Source: Sphingobium sp. (GTDB lineage Bacteria > Pseudomonadota > Alphaproteobacteria > Sphingomonadales > Sphingomonadaceae). From it: 64,000 nucleotides of DNA. Under the pieces are notes generated by a model. The model made no database searches. It saw nothing but the letters and a program-made list of their open reading frames with translations, and had not been told where the DNA came from. Made by a program: the position numbers and the translations under genes. Positions 29,387 to 38,478 of this stretch are shown here, piece by piece (positions within the stretch are counted from its first letter, which is position 1; each line of letters starts with the position of its first letter). Location of the stretch: positions 1 through 64,000 of the forward strand of contig SPEL01000002.1 in NCBI GenBank assembly GCA_009360885.1, read 5' to 3'.

Positions 29387-29517
29387 GCTATTCCTTCCTG
29401 CGTCATAGCAGGCCCAATATTCAGTGACTTTTTCATCATCCGCGAACACCCGTTATATGCATTTCACCCTCATGGGTATGCGGATGGCAATAGTGCCGGA
29501 CACTCTGTTCACATTTG

Positions 29518-29540
29518 CAGGCGGGGGCATCCCCCGCCTG
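29518..29540. terminator. Strong GC hairpin downstream of dksA
   Basis: CAGGCGGGGG and CCCCCGCCTG form a perfect 10-bp stem with a 3-base loop, between the plus-strand DUF465 gene and the minus-strand dksA end. There is no T run on either side, so it may act with Rho or protect 3' ends. Confidence 0.5.
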
Positions 29541-29566
29541 ATCTTTGGCCCCGCCTGATCTTTGGC
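29533..29566. repeat. 17-bp perfect tandem duplication
   Basis: CCCGCCTGATCTTTGGC occurs twice back to back (29533-29549 and 29550-29566), overlapping the 3' arm of the GC hairpin. It looks like a simple slippage duplication. Confidence 0.9.
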
Positions 29567-29606
29567 CACCCAACATCTGAGCATCGGGCGGTTTCAGGAT
29601 TGTTCG

Positions 29607-30020
29607 TTAATCATCGCGGGATATTTTTTCCTGCCGCTCATGCCGTTCCTGCGCTTCCAATGTCATGGTTGCAATCGGGCGGGCTTCCAGACGGCCAAGG
29701 GAAATAGGCTCCCCCGTTACTTCGCAATAGCCATATTCCCCTTCATCAATCCGGCGCAACGCCGCATCAATCTTGGAAATCAGCTTACGCTGCCGGTCAC
29801 GGGTACGCAATTCAATCGACCAGTCCGTTTCGCTGGACGCGCGGTCATTCATATCAGGCTCACGCAATGGTTCATTTTGCAGAACCGCCAGCGTACTTTC
29901 CGCCTCCGACATTATTTCCTTTTTCCAGTCCAGCAAACGCTGCCGAAAATATTCGAGTTGGAGGGGATTCATAAACTCCTCATCAGGAGAGGGCTTATAT
30001 CCTTCAGGCAGACTGGTCAT
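29607..30020 (-). CDS. dksA: DksA-type RNA polymerase regulator with degenerate zinc finger
   Basis: Binds the RNA polymerase secondary channel and, with ppGpp, retunes rRNA and amino-acid promoters. The 137-residue protein has the coiled-coil and the two tip aspartates in PDMNDRAS (Asp56, Asp59). Of the four zinc cysteines of the E. coli protein only Cys99 remains (YGYCEVTGEP); the other positions are Thr102, Thr120 and Ala123. Such one-Cys DksA proteins are known in alphaproteobacteria and can be functional. No clear operon partner. Confidence 0.9.
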   Translation of the reverse strand: MTSLPEGYKPSPDEEFMNPLQLEYFRQRLLDWKKEIMSEAESTLAVLQNEPLREPDMNDRASSETDWSIELRTRDRQRKLISKIDAALRRIDEGEYGYCEVTGEPISLGRLEARPIATMTLEAQERHERQEKISRDD

Positions 30021-30482
30021 GGCTTCTCCGCGCTACCATTTATTCCGTGCCGCTGACCGCTTCCGCTGTTTCGCATGGGCAATGCCCCTACTAAAATGGC
30101 AGAAGCTGCGAATCCTTGGAAAGCGACCCGCCGCACATGACGCGCAGCGCCTATACCTGCACAACCAGCGCGGCACAAGCACGCAAGAGCAGAGATACGA
30201 ATCATTTCGCCTGAAACGACTTTCCTGTAAACGGCCATCAGGAAATGATGTGAAATGTCATTATAGTTAACAATATCCATGGAAATACGGCCCATGTTTC
30301 ATTACGGGACGTCGAAATCACCGCATATTGTAGTATTTTTGCAAAATATTACAGCAATCCGTCGAAAACAGGGTTAACGAAGTTGCAGTTAAGACTATAT
30401 TTCGTGTCTATGGGTAAATTCCCACGGGGCGGGTATATGGGAACCCCATCCACCAGCCGTAGCAGGTTATAAAGAGGATATT
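30021..30482. other. Upstream region of dksA and of the Ser-rich gene
   Basis: No convincing gene. A 92-codon minus-strand frame (30017-30295) was considered and rejected. The right half (30300-30420) is AT-rich and should hold the plus-strand promoter of the Ser-rich gene; I cannot fix its elements. Confidence 0.5.
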
Positions 30483-31481
30483 ATGTCGGTACGAATGGCA
30501 CTTGCTAAACTATGCGCCTATGCGTGTGGCGGCGCCATCATTGGCGGCGGCGCTGTTCATGTGGCCGAGAAACCTCGTCCTGCGGTGGTGAAAAACGTCA
30601 AGGCCAAGAAGGTTGTAACGGTTCGAAAGGCCGTTAAGCCCCGTCAGGTTGCGCGGCGCGCCTTTGTACCGCGCCAGCCTGTAACGCCTTATACCCCGGC
30701 ACCCGCGCCGATTGCCCCGGTAGCAATGGCATTGCCTGCGCCGGTTCCGGTCGTACCCGCTATGCCATCAACCAGTGGCGGCGGCACCCCGGTTATCATC
30801 GGCGGTAGTGGCGGCTGGGGTGGCAGCGGCGGCTTTTTCGGCGGCTTCTTTGGTGGCAGCGGCGGCTGGGGCGGTGGCAGCAGCAGCGGTAACATCAATG
30901 TTGTTATCGACAATTCAACGTCGACATCCTCCGGCGATACGATCTCCTCCACCTCTTCGGGTGACACGATTTCATCTACCTCATCGGGTAATATATCTTC
31001 CACATCGTCGGGCGATACGATTTCCTCGACATCATCTGGGAATATATCCTCCACTTCGTCGGGCGATGTGATCTCGTCTACATCGACATCATCGGGGGAT
31101 ATTATTTCCTCAACATCGTCAGGCAATATCTCATCGACCTCATCAGGTGATGTGATATCCTCCACCTCTTCGGGTGACGTGATCTCCTCCACATCGAGCA
31201 GTAGCTCTTCGTCATCCTCCAGTTCTTCGTCGAGCAGCTCCAGCTCCTCCAGCTTTGGTGACAATAGCAACGGCTCGTCCTCTTCATCGAGCAGTAGCTC
31301 TTCGTCATCCTCCAGCTCCTCTTCGTCGAGCAGCTCTTCAAGCAGCTCCAGTAGCGGAGGCTCCTCCAGCGGCGGCACCGACGTTCCCGCTCCGCCGATG
31401 TTGCTGCTCTTCGGCGCAGCCGCAGCCGCACTGGTTGCGCGCCGCCGCCTGAATGGGCGCCGCGAAGAGGAAGCCGCATAA
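30483..31481 (+). CDS. Ser-rich low-complexity protein with PEP-CTERM-like C-terminal sorting signal
   Basis: Predicted exported surface protein of 332 residues. An N-terminal hydrophobic stretch (about 5-25) is followed by a Lys/Arg/Val-rich part, a Pro/Ala linker and a Gly-rich stretch (GGSGGWGGSGGFFGGFFGG). Residues about 145-295 are almost only Ser with Thr, Gly and Asp, built from units such as SSTSSGDTI that end in long runs of Ser. The tail has the pattern of a PEP-CTERM anchor: VPAPPM (301-306), a hydrophobic helix and RRR. This implies processing by an exosortase, not present in this window. A good Shine-Dalgarno sequence (AGAGGA) precedes the ATG. Function unknown; a glycosylated surface or matrix protein is plausible. 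Confidence 0.75.
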   Translation: MSVRMALAKLCAYACGGAIIGGGAVHVAEKPRPAVVKNVKAKKVVTVRKAVKPRQVARRAFVPRQPVTPYTPAPAPIAPVAMALPAPVPVVPAMPSTSGGGTPVIIGGSGGWGGSGGFFGGFFGGSGGWGGGSSSGNINVVIDNSTSTSSGDTISSTSSGDTISSTSSGNISSTSSGDTISSTSSGNISSTSSGDVISSTSTSSGDIISSTSSGNISSTSSGDVISSTSSGDVISSTSSSSSSSSSSSSSSSSSSSSFGDNSNGSSSSSSSSSSSSSSSSSSSSSSSSSSSGGSSSGGTDVPAPPMLLLFGAAAAALVARRRLNGRREEEAA

Positions 31482-31514
31482 GCCAGCGATTCCGGCCATA
31501 TTCCCGATACAATG

Positions 31515-31551
31515 GAAAAAAGGCGATCCTTATCGGGGTCGCCTTTTTTTC
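31515..31551 (+). terminator. Rho-independent terminator after the Ser-rich gene
   Basis: AAAAAAGGCGA pairs with TCGCCTTTTTTT around an inner CC/GG-containing loop, followed by T7. It isolates the Ser-rich gene from serS. Confidence 0.85.
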
Positions 31552-31674
31552 AGTATTGGCCCCGTAAAGACCGCCGCCGTCCTTGCGTCTCGCACCAGAG
31601 AGCGGCATAGGGCAGATACTGCTTCGCCATCATGGCGGCAGGCTGTTCATTACCAGTAACGGGTTATCGCAACC

Positions 31675-32952
31675 ATGCATGATATTCGCTTCATCCGGGA
31701 AAATCCGCAGGCATTTGACGCCGGCCTTGCTCTTCGTGGGCTGGAACCGCTTTCCGCCGACATATTGCAACTGGATGAAAGCCGCCGTTCTCTCTCTACC
31801 CGTCTGCAACAGAGCCTTGCCCGCCGCAACGAAGCCAGCAAAGCCATTGGCCAGGCGATGGCGCAAAAGGATATGGAAAAGGCCGAAGCCCTGAAGGCCG
31901 AGGTTGCCACGTTGAAAAACGACCTTCCCGCTCTGGAGGAAGAAGAGCGTCAGGCAGGCAATGCATTGGATGCTATGCTGGCGGCCATCCCCAACATCCC
32001 CGCTGATGATGTGCCTTTGGGCGCGGATGAAGAGGCGAATGTCGAAATCAGCCGTTGGGGAACACCGAAAGAATTTAGCTTTTCCCCGCAGGATCATGCC
32101 GATTTCGGCCCTGCGCTGGGACTGGATTTTGAAGGCGCCGCCGCCCTTTCCGGTGCGCGTTTCGCGGCGCTGCGCGGGCAAATGGCACGCCTGCACCGCG
32201 CTCTGGCTCAGTTCATGCTGGATCGCCAGACCGCCGAAAATGGCTATGAAGAGGTAAACCCGCCGCTGCTGGTGCGGGATGATGCACTGTTCGGCACCGG
32301 GCAGCTTCCCAAATTTGCCGAAGATCTGTTCCGCACCACCGATGGCCGCTGGCTCATCCCGACGGCGGAAGTATCGCTGACCAATCTGGTGCGCGAACAA
32401 ATTGTGCCAGCAAGCAGCTTGCCTGTGCGTTTAACCGCCCTCACCCCTTGCTTCCGGTCAGAGGCAGGCTCCGCTGGCCGCGATACACGCGGTTTCATTC
32501 GCCAGCACCAGTTTGAAAAGGTCGAGCTGGTCGCGATCTGCCGCCCGGAGGAATCCGAGGCAGAGCATGAACGCATGGTGCAATGCGCCGAAGGCATATT
32601 GCAGGCGTTGGACCTCCCCTATCGCAAGGTTCTGCTCTGCACCGGCGACATGGGCTTTGGCGCGCGCAAAACATGGGATCTGGAAGTATGGCTTCCCAGC
32701 CAGAATACTTACCGCGAGATCAGCTCCGTCTCCAACTGCGGGGATTTTCAGGCCCGCCGCATGAATGCGCGCTATAAGCCAGAGGGCGAGAAGAACACAG
32801 CGTTCCTCTACACCCTTAACGGTTCTGGCCTCGCCGTTGGCCGTACTCTGGTTGCCGTGCTGGAAAATTACCAGAATGAAGATGGTAGCGTCGATGTGCC
32901 TGCGGCTCTGCACCCTTATATGGGCGGCGTTACCCGGCTGGAACCGCGCTGA
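31675..32952 (+). CDS. serS: Seryl-tRNA synthetase
   Basis: Charges tRNA-Ser (class II synthetase). The 425-residue protein has the N-terminal coiled-coil tRNA-binding arm (about 30-105), motif 2 ([20 protein letters not shown]) and motif 3 ([18 protein letters not shown]). Its TGA overlaps the surE ATG by one base. Confidence 0.98.
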   Translation: MHDIRFIRENPQAFDAGLALRGLEPLSADILQLDESRRSLSTRLQQSLARRNEASKAIGQAMAQKDMEKAEALKAEVATLKNDLPALEEEERQAGNALDAMLAAIPNIPADDVPLGADEEANVEISRWGTPKEFSFSPQDHADFGPALGLDFEGAAALSGARFAALRGQMARLHRALAQFMLDRQTAENGYEEVNPPLLVRDDALFGTGQLPKFAEDLFRTTDGRWLIPTAEVSLTNLVREQIVPASSLPVRLTALTPCFRSEAGSAGRDTRGFIRQHQFEKVELVAICRPEESEAEHERMVQCAEGILQALDLPYRKVLLCTGDMGFGARKTWDLEVWLPSQNTYREISSVSNCGDFQARRMNARYKPEGEKNTAFLYTLNGSGLAVGRTLVAVLENYQNEDGSVDVPAALHPYMGGVTRLEPR

Positions 32953-33764
32953 TGCGTATCCTCCTCACCAATGATGACGGCATTAACGCGCCGGGCCTCA
33001 AGGTGCTGGAGGACATTGCCCGCGCCTTTTCGGATGATATATGGGTGGTCGCCCCGGCGGAGGAACAATCCGGCGCGGGGCACAGCCTGACGATCACCAA
33101 ACCATTGCGGCTGCGCAAACATGATGAACGGCGCTATAGCGTCACCGGCACGCCCAGTGATGCCGTCATCATGGCAGTACGTCATCTGATGAAGGATTGC
33201 CCGCCCGACATCATCCTTTCCGGGGTGAATCGCGGGGCGAACCTTGCCGATGACGTCACCTATAGCGGTACGGTTTCCGCCGCGATGGAAGGGGCGATCT
33301 CTGGCTTTTCTTCCATCGCGTTCAGTCAGGTCTATGCGTCAGAGGGCATGGGCGACAGCGTTCCCTTCGCCTGCGCACAAGGCTGGGGAGAGAAAGTACT
33401 GCGCCCGCTACTCGCCCTGCCCGCCAGCCAGCGTCGCCTCATCAATATCAACTTCCCGGCGATGGAACCAGACGCCGTAAAGGGCGTGAAGGTCGCGCGT
33501 CAGGGCTTTCACGAGGCGGACCGCACCAAGGTTATCACCGGCACGGACCCCCGCGGTTATGATTATTACTGGTACGTGCTGGGCCATAGCAAAAGCACGC
33601 AGGCTGGCACCGATCTGGAGGCAATTGCGGAGGGCTATGTCTCGGTAACGCCGCTACATTTCGACCTCACCCATCATAGCGCAATGGCGACCATTGCAAA
33701 CGCTTATGACGGCAAAGAGAACCAGCCGGAGCGGCTTAACGCAAGCCTTGATCCCCTGCCCTGA
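32952..33764 (+). CDS. surE: 5'/3'-nucleotidase SurE
   Basis: Metal-dependent nucleoside monophosphate phosphatase linked to stationary-phase survival. The 270 residues start RILLTNDDGINAPGL, with the metal-binding Asp pair, and contain GTPSDAV and ILSGVNRGANLADDVTYSGT. It is joined to serS by a TGATG overlap and followed four bases later by the potassium-channel gene. Confidence 0.95.
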   Translation: MRILLTNDDGINAPGLKVLEDIARAFSDDIWVVAPAEEQSGAGHSLTITKPLRLRKHDERRYSVTGTPSDAVIMAVRHLMKDCPPDIILSGVNRGANLADDVTYSGTVSAAMEGAISGFSSIAFSQVYASEGMGDSVPFACAQGWGEKVLRPLLALPASQRRLININFPAMEPDAVKGVKVARQGFHEADRTKVITGTDPRGYDYYWYVLGHSKSTQAGTDLEAIAEGYVSVTPLHFDLTHHSAMATIANAYDGKENQPERLNASLDPLP

Positions 33765-33767
33765 ACC

Positions 33768-34802
33768 ATGAAATTATTCACCCCCCGCCGCACGGATATA
33801 ACAACTTTGCTGCGGCGGCGGTCATCCCTGCCGGTCTGGGCTGATCTGGGCTGGCGGGTCGCTCTGGTGCTGGCCCTCATTCTGCTGGTGCTGATGGTTC
33901 ACTGGTTTCATCGTGATGGCCTCAGGGACACTATTGATGGGCATATCAGCTTTGTTGACGTCCTCTATTTCACCACCGTCACCATATCGACCCTCGGCTA
34001 TGGCGATATTGTGCCGGTCACCCCGCAGGCGCGGCTGTTTGAAACCATCGTGGTGACCCCTATCAGGCTGATCGTCTGGTTAATGTTCCTTGGCACGGCC
34101 TACAGCTTTTTCATCCGCAAAACTCTCTTCAGGTGGCGTATGGCACAGATACAGAAAATGCTAGAAGGGCACATCATCGTCATAGGCTTTGGCGTCAGTG
34201 GCAGCGAAGCCGTGCGGGAAATGATAGCGCGCGGCACAGCGCCGGAAAAAATCGTGGTGATTGATACGTCTGCCGCCCGGCTAGAGGAAGCCGAACATAT
34301 GGGCTGCAACGTGATACGCGGCGATGCGACGCGGGACCGTACCCTTAGCGATGTACGGATCAGCAGCGCGAGTGCCGTTCTGGTTTCAGCAGGGCAGGAT
34401 GACGCCTCTATCCTCATCACCCTGACTGCACGGCATCTCGCAGCGAATGTCCCCATCAGCATTGTTGTTCGCAATGAGGATAATGAGGTTCTGGCACGGC
34501 AGGCCGGTGCCACCACAGTCATTAATCCGGTTAGCTTTACTGGCCTCTTGCTGGCGGGCAGCGGCGATGGCCCCCATATTTCGGATTATATCGCTGATCT
34601 CGCCTCCTCAGCAGGTCGTGTACAACTGCACGAGCGCCTTGTCAGTGCGAACGAAGTGGGAAAGCCGCTCAGCGCCATTACCACTGGCCTTGGGGTGCGG
34701 ATCATCCGCGATGGACGCATCATCGGCTTTGCTGATGATGAGGCGCAGACGCTGCGTGACGGCGACGTCATATTGGAAATCATCGCCAGACAAAAAGCAT
34801 AA
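33768..34802 (+). CDS. Two-helix potassium channel with RCK (TrkA-N/TrkA-C) domains
   Basis: Predicted ligand-gated K+ channel of 344 residues in the inner membrane. TM1 (about 29-46), the pore helix and selectivity filter TLGYGD (75-80), and TM2 (about 100-120) are followed by an RCK domain with the nucleotide-binding motif VIGFGVSGSEAV and a TrkA-C domain (VRIIRDGRIIGF...LRDGDVILEI). The MthK-like layout suggests gating by nucleotide or calcium. Placed directly after surE, probably co-transcribed; the functional link is unclear. Confidence 0.9.
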   Translation: MKLFTPRRTDITTLLRRRSSLPVWADLGWRVALVLALILLVLMVHWFHRDGLRDTIDGHISFVDVLYFTTVTISTLGYGDIVPVTPQARLFETIVVTPIRLIVWLMFLGTAYSFFIRKTLFRWRMAQIQKMLEGHIIVIGFGVSGSEAVREMIARGTAPEKIVVIDTSAARLEEAEHMGCNVIRGDATRDRTLSDVRISSASAVLVSAGQDDASILITLTARHLAANVPISIVVRNEDNEVLARQAGATTVINPVSFTGLLLAGSGDGPHISDYIADLASSAGRVQLHERLVSANEVGKPLSAITTGLGVRIIRDGRIIGFADDEAQTLRDGDVILEIIARQKA

Positions 34803-34970
34803 TTTCCTTCCGTTCTTCGCCTTGAAGTTCATCATACAGCCGCGTGATTGTAAGGCTCGCGCAAATTCATGTTAAGCGCGTGTAAAGACGCCCCTCAGCG
34901 CGAAAATATTCATCTGGCGATCAGCTTTTGAGGCCCATCAGGAAATCACCGAACAACAGGAGATGTCCTC

Positions 34971-35366
34971 ATGAAAGCCCCGATTAAAACCATCACCACC
35001 GCCCTTCTTGCCAGCATGATGGTAACAGCCGCCCTGCCCGCCAGCGCGCGCACCGATGCCCCCCGTCATGACAGTGTTACGTCCCACAAAGCAGCACCGC
35101 AGAAGCAAGCCGACGAGAAACCCCATATTATCGCCGCAGCCCATCGCAGCAATAATCAGCACGATCAGATCAGGAAGCAACCGGCAACCAAGTCGCACAA
35201 AGCCAGCGATAAGAACCGTCACCCCGCCCCGCCAAAGCATTGGACGAAATCCAATAGCGCATGGAATACCCATGTTGATCGCTGCCAGAAAAACTATCGC
35301 AGCTATAACGCCAAAACAGATCGCTATACGATGAAGGGCGGGAAAAGCGCCATTTGCCGCCTGTAA
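34971..35366 (+). CDS. Secreted basic protein, BA14K-like C terminus
   Basis: The 131-residue protein has a signal peptide (about 1-26, ending PASA-RT), then a His/Lys/Gln-rich low-complexity middle, and a short C-terminal motif: HVDRCQKNYRSYNAKTDRY ending in ICRL. Two Cys residues could form a disulfide, and the pattern resembles the BA14K family of alphaproteobacterial secreted proteins. ACAGGAGATG precedes the start. Function unknown. Confidence 0.6.
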   Translation: MKAPIKTITTALLASMMVTAALPASARTDAPRHDSVTSHKAAPQKQADEKPHIIAAAHRSNNQHDQIRKQPATKSHKASDKNRHPAPPKHWTKSNSAWNTHVDRCQKNYRSYNAKTDRYTMKGGKSAICRL

Positions 35367-35385
35367 TATTAGGCACTTCTGCCCA

Positions 35386-35418
35386 GCAGGTCACCTCACT
35401 TAATCGGAAGTGACCTGC
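35386..35418. terminator. Inverted repeat between BA14K-like gene and acyltransferase gene
   Basis: GCAGGTCAC and GTGACCTGC form a 9-bp stem between two convergent genes. There is no T run, so termination strength is doubtful. Confidence 0.45.
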
Positions 35419-35514
35419 CTTATGGCCTTTGACCATTAGTGCCCCAAACGCCCATTTCCTGTAGGGACACAATCTGAGTTGACGGCGCCATTTTCTGGGA
35501 TAAGCCCCAGCATA

Positions 35515-36573
35515 TCATGCAGATTTGGCTTTATTTGCAGAGCTACCTATCAGCCGCAACAACGGCTTTTCTACAAAGCGGTATACCAGATCAGCAATCA
35601 GTAATGAAGCTGCTATCATAGCGAATATCGCAGCCCCGTTTAAGAAACCATCCTGCAATAAATCAATCCGCCCAATTATTGCCCATGCAATCCCAAGAAT
35701 AAACATATGGGTCAAATACAAAGAATAGGAAATATCGCCGCACCATTTGAAAAATGATGCATATTTCTTTCCTTCAAAGCTAAGGAAGGTAACAACAATG
35801 GATCCAGCAGATAATGCCATTATGATATGGCCAAATATTAATTTTGTCGATTTATATGGCATTTGATATAACATAATTGTCATTACAACTGCTATTAAAG
35901 CTAATATAATCTTTGCATTTCTATGAATATCTATAAATTTTTTAGGACTTATAAATGCTAATGTCACACCAATTATAAAAGGAAGTATATTCAAATTAAA
36001 ATAATAAGATAAAATACTTTCCTTATCATCGAAAAATACCGAACCTACTAAAAATATAGATAATACAAACACCATGACAAAAGCACGAATTTTGTAAGAT
36101 TTACACCAAAAAGTCATCGCCATTAGCGCATAAAAGAAAATTTCATAATTTAAAGTCCAACCCAATTTGAAAATTGGACGCCAATCCAATGAACCAGGCA
36201 AGGGAGATGGGATGAAAAATAAAGATTTAATAAAATATTCCATCTCAAAAACACTGGTTTTCAATATAGATGGCTTAAAAATTGTTATAGCAGTGAGCAT
36301 GAATGTAGTCAGCCAATAAAGCGGTACCACACGCCACAAACGCCGAATGATAAATTCTTTGGGAGAGAATGTTCCTTGCCCGGCGGATAACATGATAACA
36401 AGGCCGCTGATAATAAAGAAGATTTCCACCCCAAATCTTCCAGTAATAATGACAGAATTCCCAGATAATGTCGGACCATGCTCAATTGCATGCGCCACAA
36501 CGACCATGAATGCCGCTATACCACGGAGGGCCTGAATAGAGTAAATTCTAGGCTTATTAATATCTTGCGCCAT
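35515..36573 (-). CDS. Acyltransferase 3 family membrane protein (AT-rich, probably acquired)
   Basis: Integral membrane O-acyltransferase of 352 residues with about ten hydrophobic helices. The catalytic-type motif RGIAAFMVVVAHAIEHGP is near the N terminus, as in enzymes that acetylate O-antigens, exopolysaccharide or other glycans. The start at 36573 (MAQDINK) has AGAGGA upstream; the frame extends 37 codons further without family similarity. Base composition is strikingly AT-rich compared with both flanks (Lys, Ile, Asn and Phe from AT-rich codons), which points to horizontal acquisition. The acceptor glycan cannot be told. Confidence 0.88.
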   Translation of the reverse strand: MAQDINKPRIYSIQALRGIAAFMVVVAHAIEHGPTLSGNSVIITGRFGVEIFFIISGLVIMLSAGQGTFSPKEFIIRRLWRVVPLYWLTTFMLTAITIFKPSILKTSVFEMEYFIKSLFFIPSPLPGSLDWRPIFKLGWTLNYEIFFYALMAMTFWCKSYKIRAFVMVFVLSIFLVGSVFFDDKESILSYYFNLNILPFIIGVTLAFISPKKFIDIHRNAKIILALIAVVMTIMLYQMPYKSTKLIFGHIIMALSAGSIVVTFLSFEGKKYASFFKWCGDISYSLYLTHMFILGIAWAIIGRIDLLQDGFLNGAAIFAMIAASLLIADLVYRFVEKPLLRLIGSSANKAKSA

Positions 36574-36991
36574 GGATTCCTCTGAAATTTTGTAAATCTT
36601 TACGAAATTCAATAAGTCGACACAAACAAATTTTACTAGTGAACCAAATTCAAGGCCATTATATCTTAGCCCAGATTCGTACAAACTATCATTTTATTAG
36701 AAATCAACGCTTGTAGCGTTCTTTGTAAGAAGAATAATAGTAACGAAATACGCCACGCCCCCATTCGTACAATGCGCCGCATTTCAGGATCCATTGCATT
36801 AAGGACCGCCCCCAAGAATTAAAGACGCCCTCTCAGGTTTACATTGCAATGCAACATAACACCATCCCGTCGATATCCCCCGTTACACGATTCGACCTGT
36901 TGCAATAACGACGCACCGCATAATGTCAGTTATCCGCATTAATCATCCAACGCGTGACAGCGCGCCCGGAAAAAGCTATGGGCGCGCGCAT
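36574..36991. other. AT-rich spacer between the acyltransferase gene and rimO
   Basis: No gene, tRNA or integrase was seen. AT-rich sequence continues to about 36760 and then returns to the typical composition, marking the approximate edge of the acquired segment. The promoters of the two divergent genes lie here. Confidence 0.5.
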
Positions 36992-38353
36992 ATGGCAACG
37001 AAATTCCCCCCCGCACCCAAAGTCGGCATGGTATCGCTTGGCTGCCCCAAGGCGCTGGTCGATAGCGAACGTATCCTTACCAAGCTGCGTTCTGACGGCT
37101 ATGCTATGTCGCCCGATTATGCGGGCGCGGATGTGGTGTTGGTCAATACCTGCGGTTTCCTTGACAGTGCCAAAGAGGAAAGTCTTGAGGCCATTGGTGA
37201 AGCAATCGCGGAAAATGGCCGCGTTATCGTAACCGGATGCATGGGGAATGAGGCGGACCTCATCCGCGAACGATTTCCGCAAGTGCTGGCCGTCACCGGC
37301 GCGCATCAATATGAGGCGGTGGTGAATGCAGTGCATGAGGCATCGCCCCCCATCCCCAATGCCTTTGTTGATCTGGTGCCGGAAGGTGGCCTGAAGCTGA
37401 CCCCGCGCCATTATAGCTATCTGAAAATCAGCGAAGGCTGCAACCACCGCTGCACCTTCTGTATCATCCCCTCGATTCGCGGGGATCTGGTCAGCCGCCG
37501 CATCGACGCCGTACTGAGGGAAGCCGAAAAGCTCGTCGCCGCCGGGACGAAAGAACTGCTTGTCATTTCGCAGGATACATCGGCTTATGGGGTTGATGTG
37601 CGCCATGAACCGCGCAACTGGCATGGCCGCGAAATTCGCACCCATATGACCGACCTTGCGAGCGCACTGGGCGATATGGGCGTGTGGACGCGCCTCCATT
37701 ATGTTTACCCCTATCCCCATGTGGATCAGGTCATTCCGTTAATGGCTGAAGGCAAGCTGACGCCTTATCTCGATATTCCGTTCCAGCATGCCAGCCCCAA
37801 GGTGCTGAAGGCGATGAAGCGCCCCGGCAATGATGCCAAGGTGCTGGCGCGCATTCATAAATGGCGGGACATATGCCCGGACATCGCCATTCGGTCCTCC
37901 TTCGTTGTGGGCTTCCCCGGCGAAACCGAGGAAGATTTCCAATATCTGCTCGACTGGCTGGAAGAAGCCCAGCTTGACCGCGTTGGTGCCTTCCGTTTTG
38001 AGCCGGTTGAGGGCGCGGTTGCCAATGACCTGCCCGGCGCTGTTCCCGAAGAAGTGAAGGAAGAGCGCTACGCCCGCATCATGGAGAAAACCGCCGCTAT
38101 CTCCGCCGCGAAGTTGCAGGCGAAAATTGGCCGTATCCTGCCTGTTATCATCGACGAAATCGGCGAGGCTGACGAAGAAGGCAGCATCGGCGGCACGGCC
38201 CGCTCTCAAGCCGATGCCCCGGAAATTGACGGCAATGTTTTCCTGCGGGATTTGCAAGACAGCCACCCGGATGCCAAACCCGGCGACATCATTAATGTCC
38301 TGATCGAGGACGCCGATGAGCATGATTTATTCGGGGCCCCCGCCGGGAAATGA
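36992..38353 (+). CDS. rimO: Ribosomal protein S12 methylthiotransferase RimO
   Basis: Radical-SAM enzyme that methylthiolates an Asp of ribosomal protein S12. The 453 residues have the N-terminal UPF0004 domain with its three cluster cysteines ([24 protein letters not shown]), the radical-SAM CxxxCxxC ([13 protein letters not shown]) and a C-terminal TRAM domain. I prefer the ATG at 36992; an upstream ATG at 36923 adds 23 residues that do not look like RimO. The related miaB lies at the end of the window. Confidence 0.94.
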   Translation: MATKFPPAPKVGMVSLGCPKALVDSERILTKLRSDGYAMSPDYAGADVVLVNTCGFLDSAKEESLEAIGEAIAENGRVIVTGCMGNEADLIRERFPQVLAVTGAHQYEAVVNAVHEASPPIPNAFVDLVPEGGLKLTPRHYSYLKISEGCNHRCTFCIIPSIRGDLVSRRIDAVLREAEKLVAAGTKELLVISQDTSAYGVDVRHEPRNWHGREIRTHMTDLASALGDMGVWTRLHYVYPYPHVDQVIPLMAEGKLTPYLDIPFQHASPKVLKAMKRPGNDAKVLARIHKWRDICPDIAIRSSFVVGFPGETEEDFQYLLDWLEEAQLDRVGAFRFEPVEGAVANDLPGAVPEEVKEERYARIMEKTAAISAAKLQAKIGRILPVIIDEIGEADEEGSIGGTARSQADAPEIDGNVFLRDLQDSHPDAKPGDIINVLIEDADEHDLFGAPAGK

Positions 38354-38433
38354 AATAATCGCCACCGCATAGCGCGCGAGGGAGCGAGATCAGCACCTTG
38401 CCGCTATAAAGTGCCCCGCCACTCTGCAATGAA

Positions 38434-38457
38434 AGAGGAGGGGAAAAACCCTCCTCT
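38434..38457. terminator. Hairpin between convergent rimO and DUF3298 genes
   Basis: AGAGGAGGG and CCCTCCTCT form a 9-bp stem with an A-rich loop, 80 bases after rimO and 21 bases beyond the end of the DUF3298 gene. On the minus strand it is followed by TTTC. It may serve both genes. Confidence 0.55.
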
Positions 38458-38478
38458 CAATCTTAAAATGCTCAGTTC

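Noticed and set aside
30030-30060. A CGCGCTACCA-like stretch resembling a tRNA 3' end upstream of dksA
   Set aside because: Only a few bases match and no T arm or acceptor partner is present, so it is coincidence.
30017-30295. A 92-codon minus-strand frame overlapping the start of dksA by four bases
   Set aside because: No family resemblance, odd Met/Cys-rich composition and no Shine-Dalgarno evidence; treated as leader sequence of dksA.
30930-31340. Short repeats in the Ser-rich gene as a possible CRISPR array
   Set aside because: The repeats are in-frame codon repeats without constant repeat/spacer spacing, and there are no cas genes.
30689-31378. A 229-codon Glu/Leu-rich antisense frame inside the Ser-rich gene
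   Set aside because: Its repetitive acidic sequence is just the reverse complement of Ser codons, so it is not taken as a gene.
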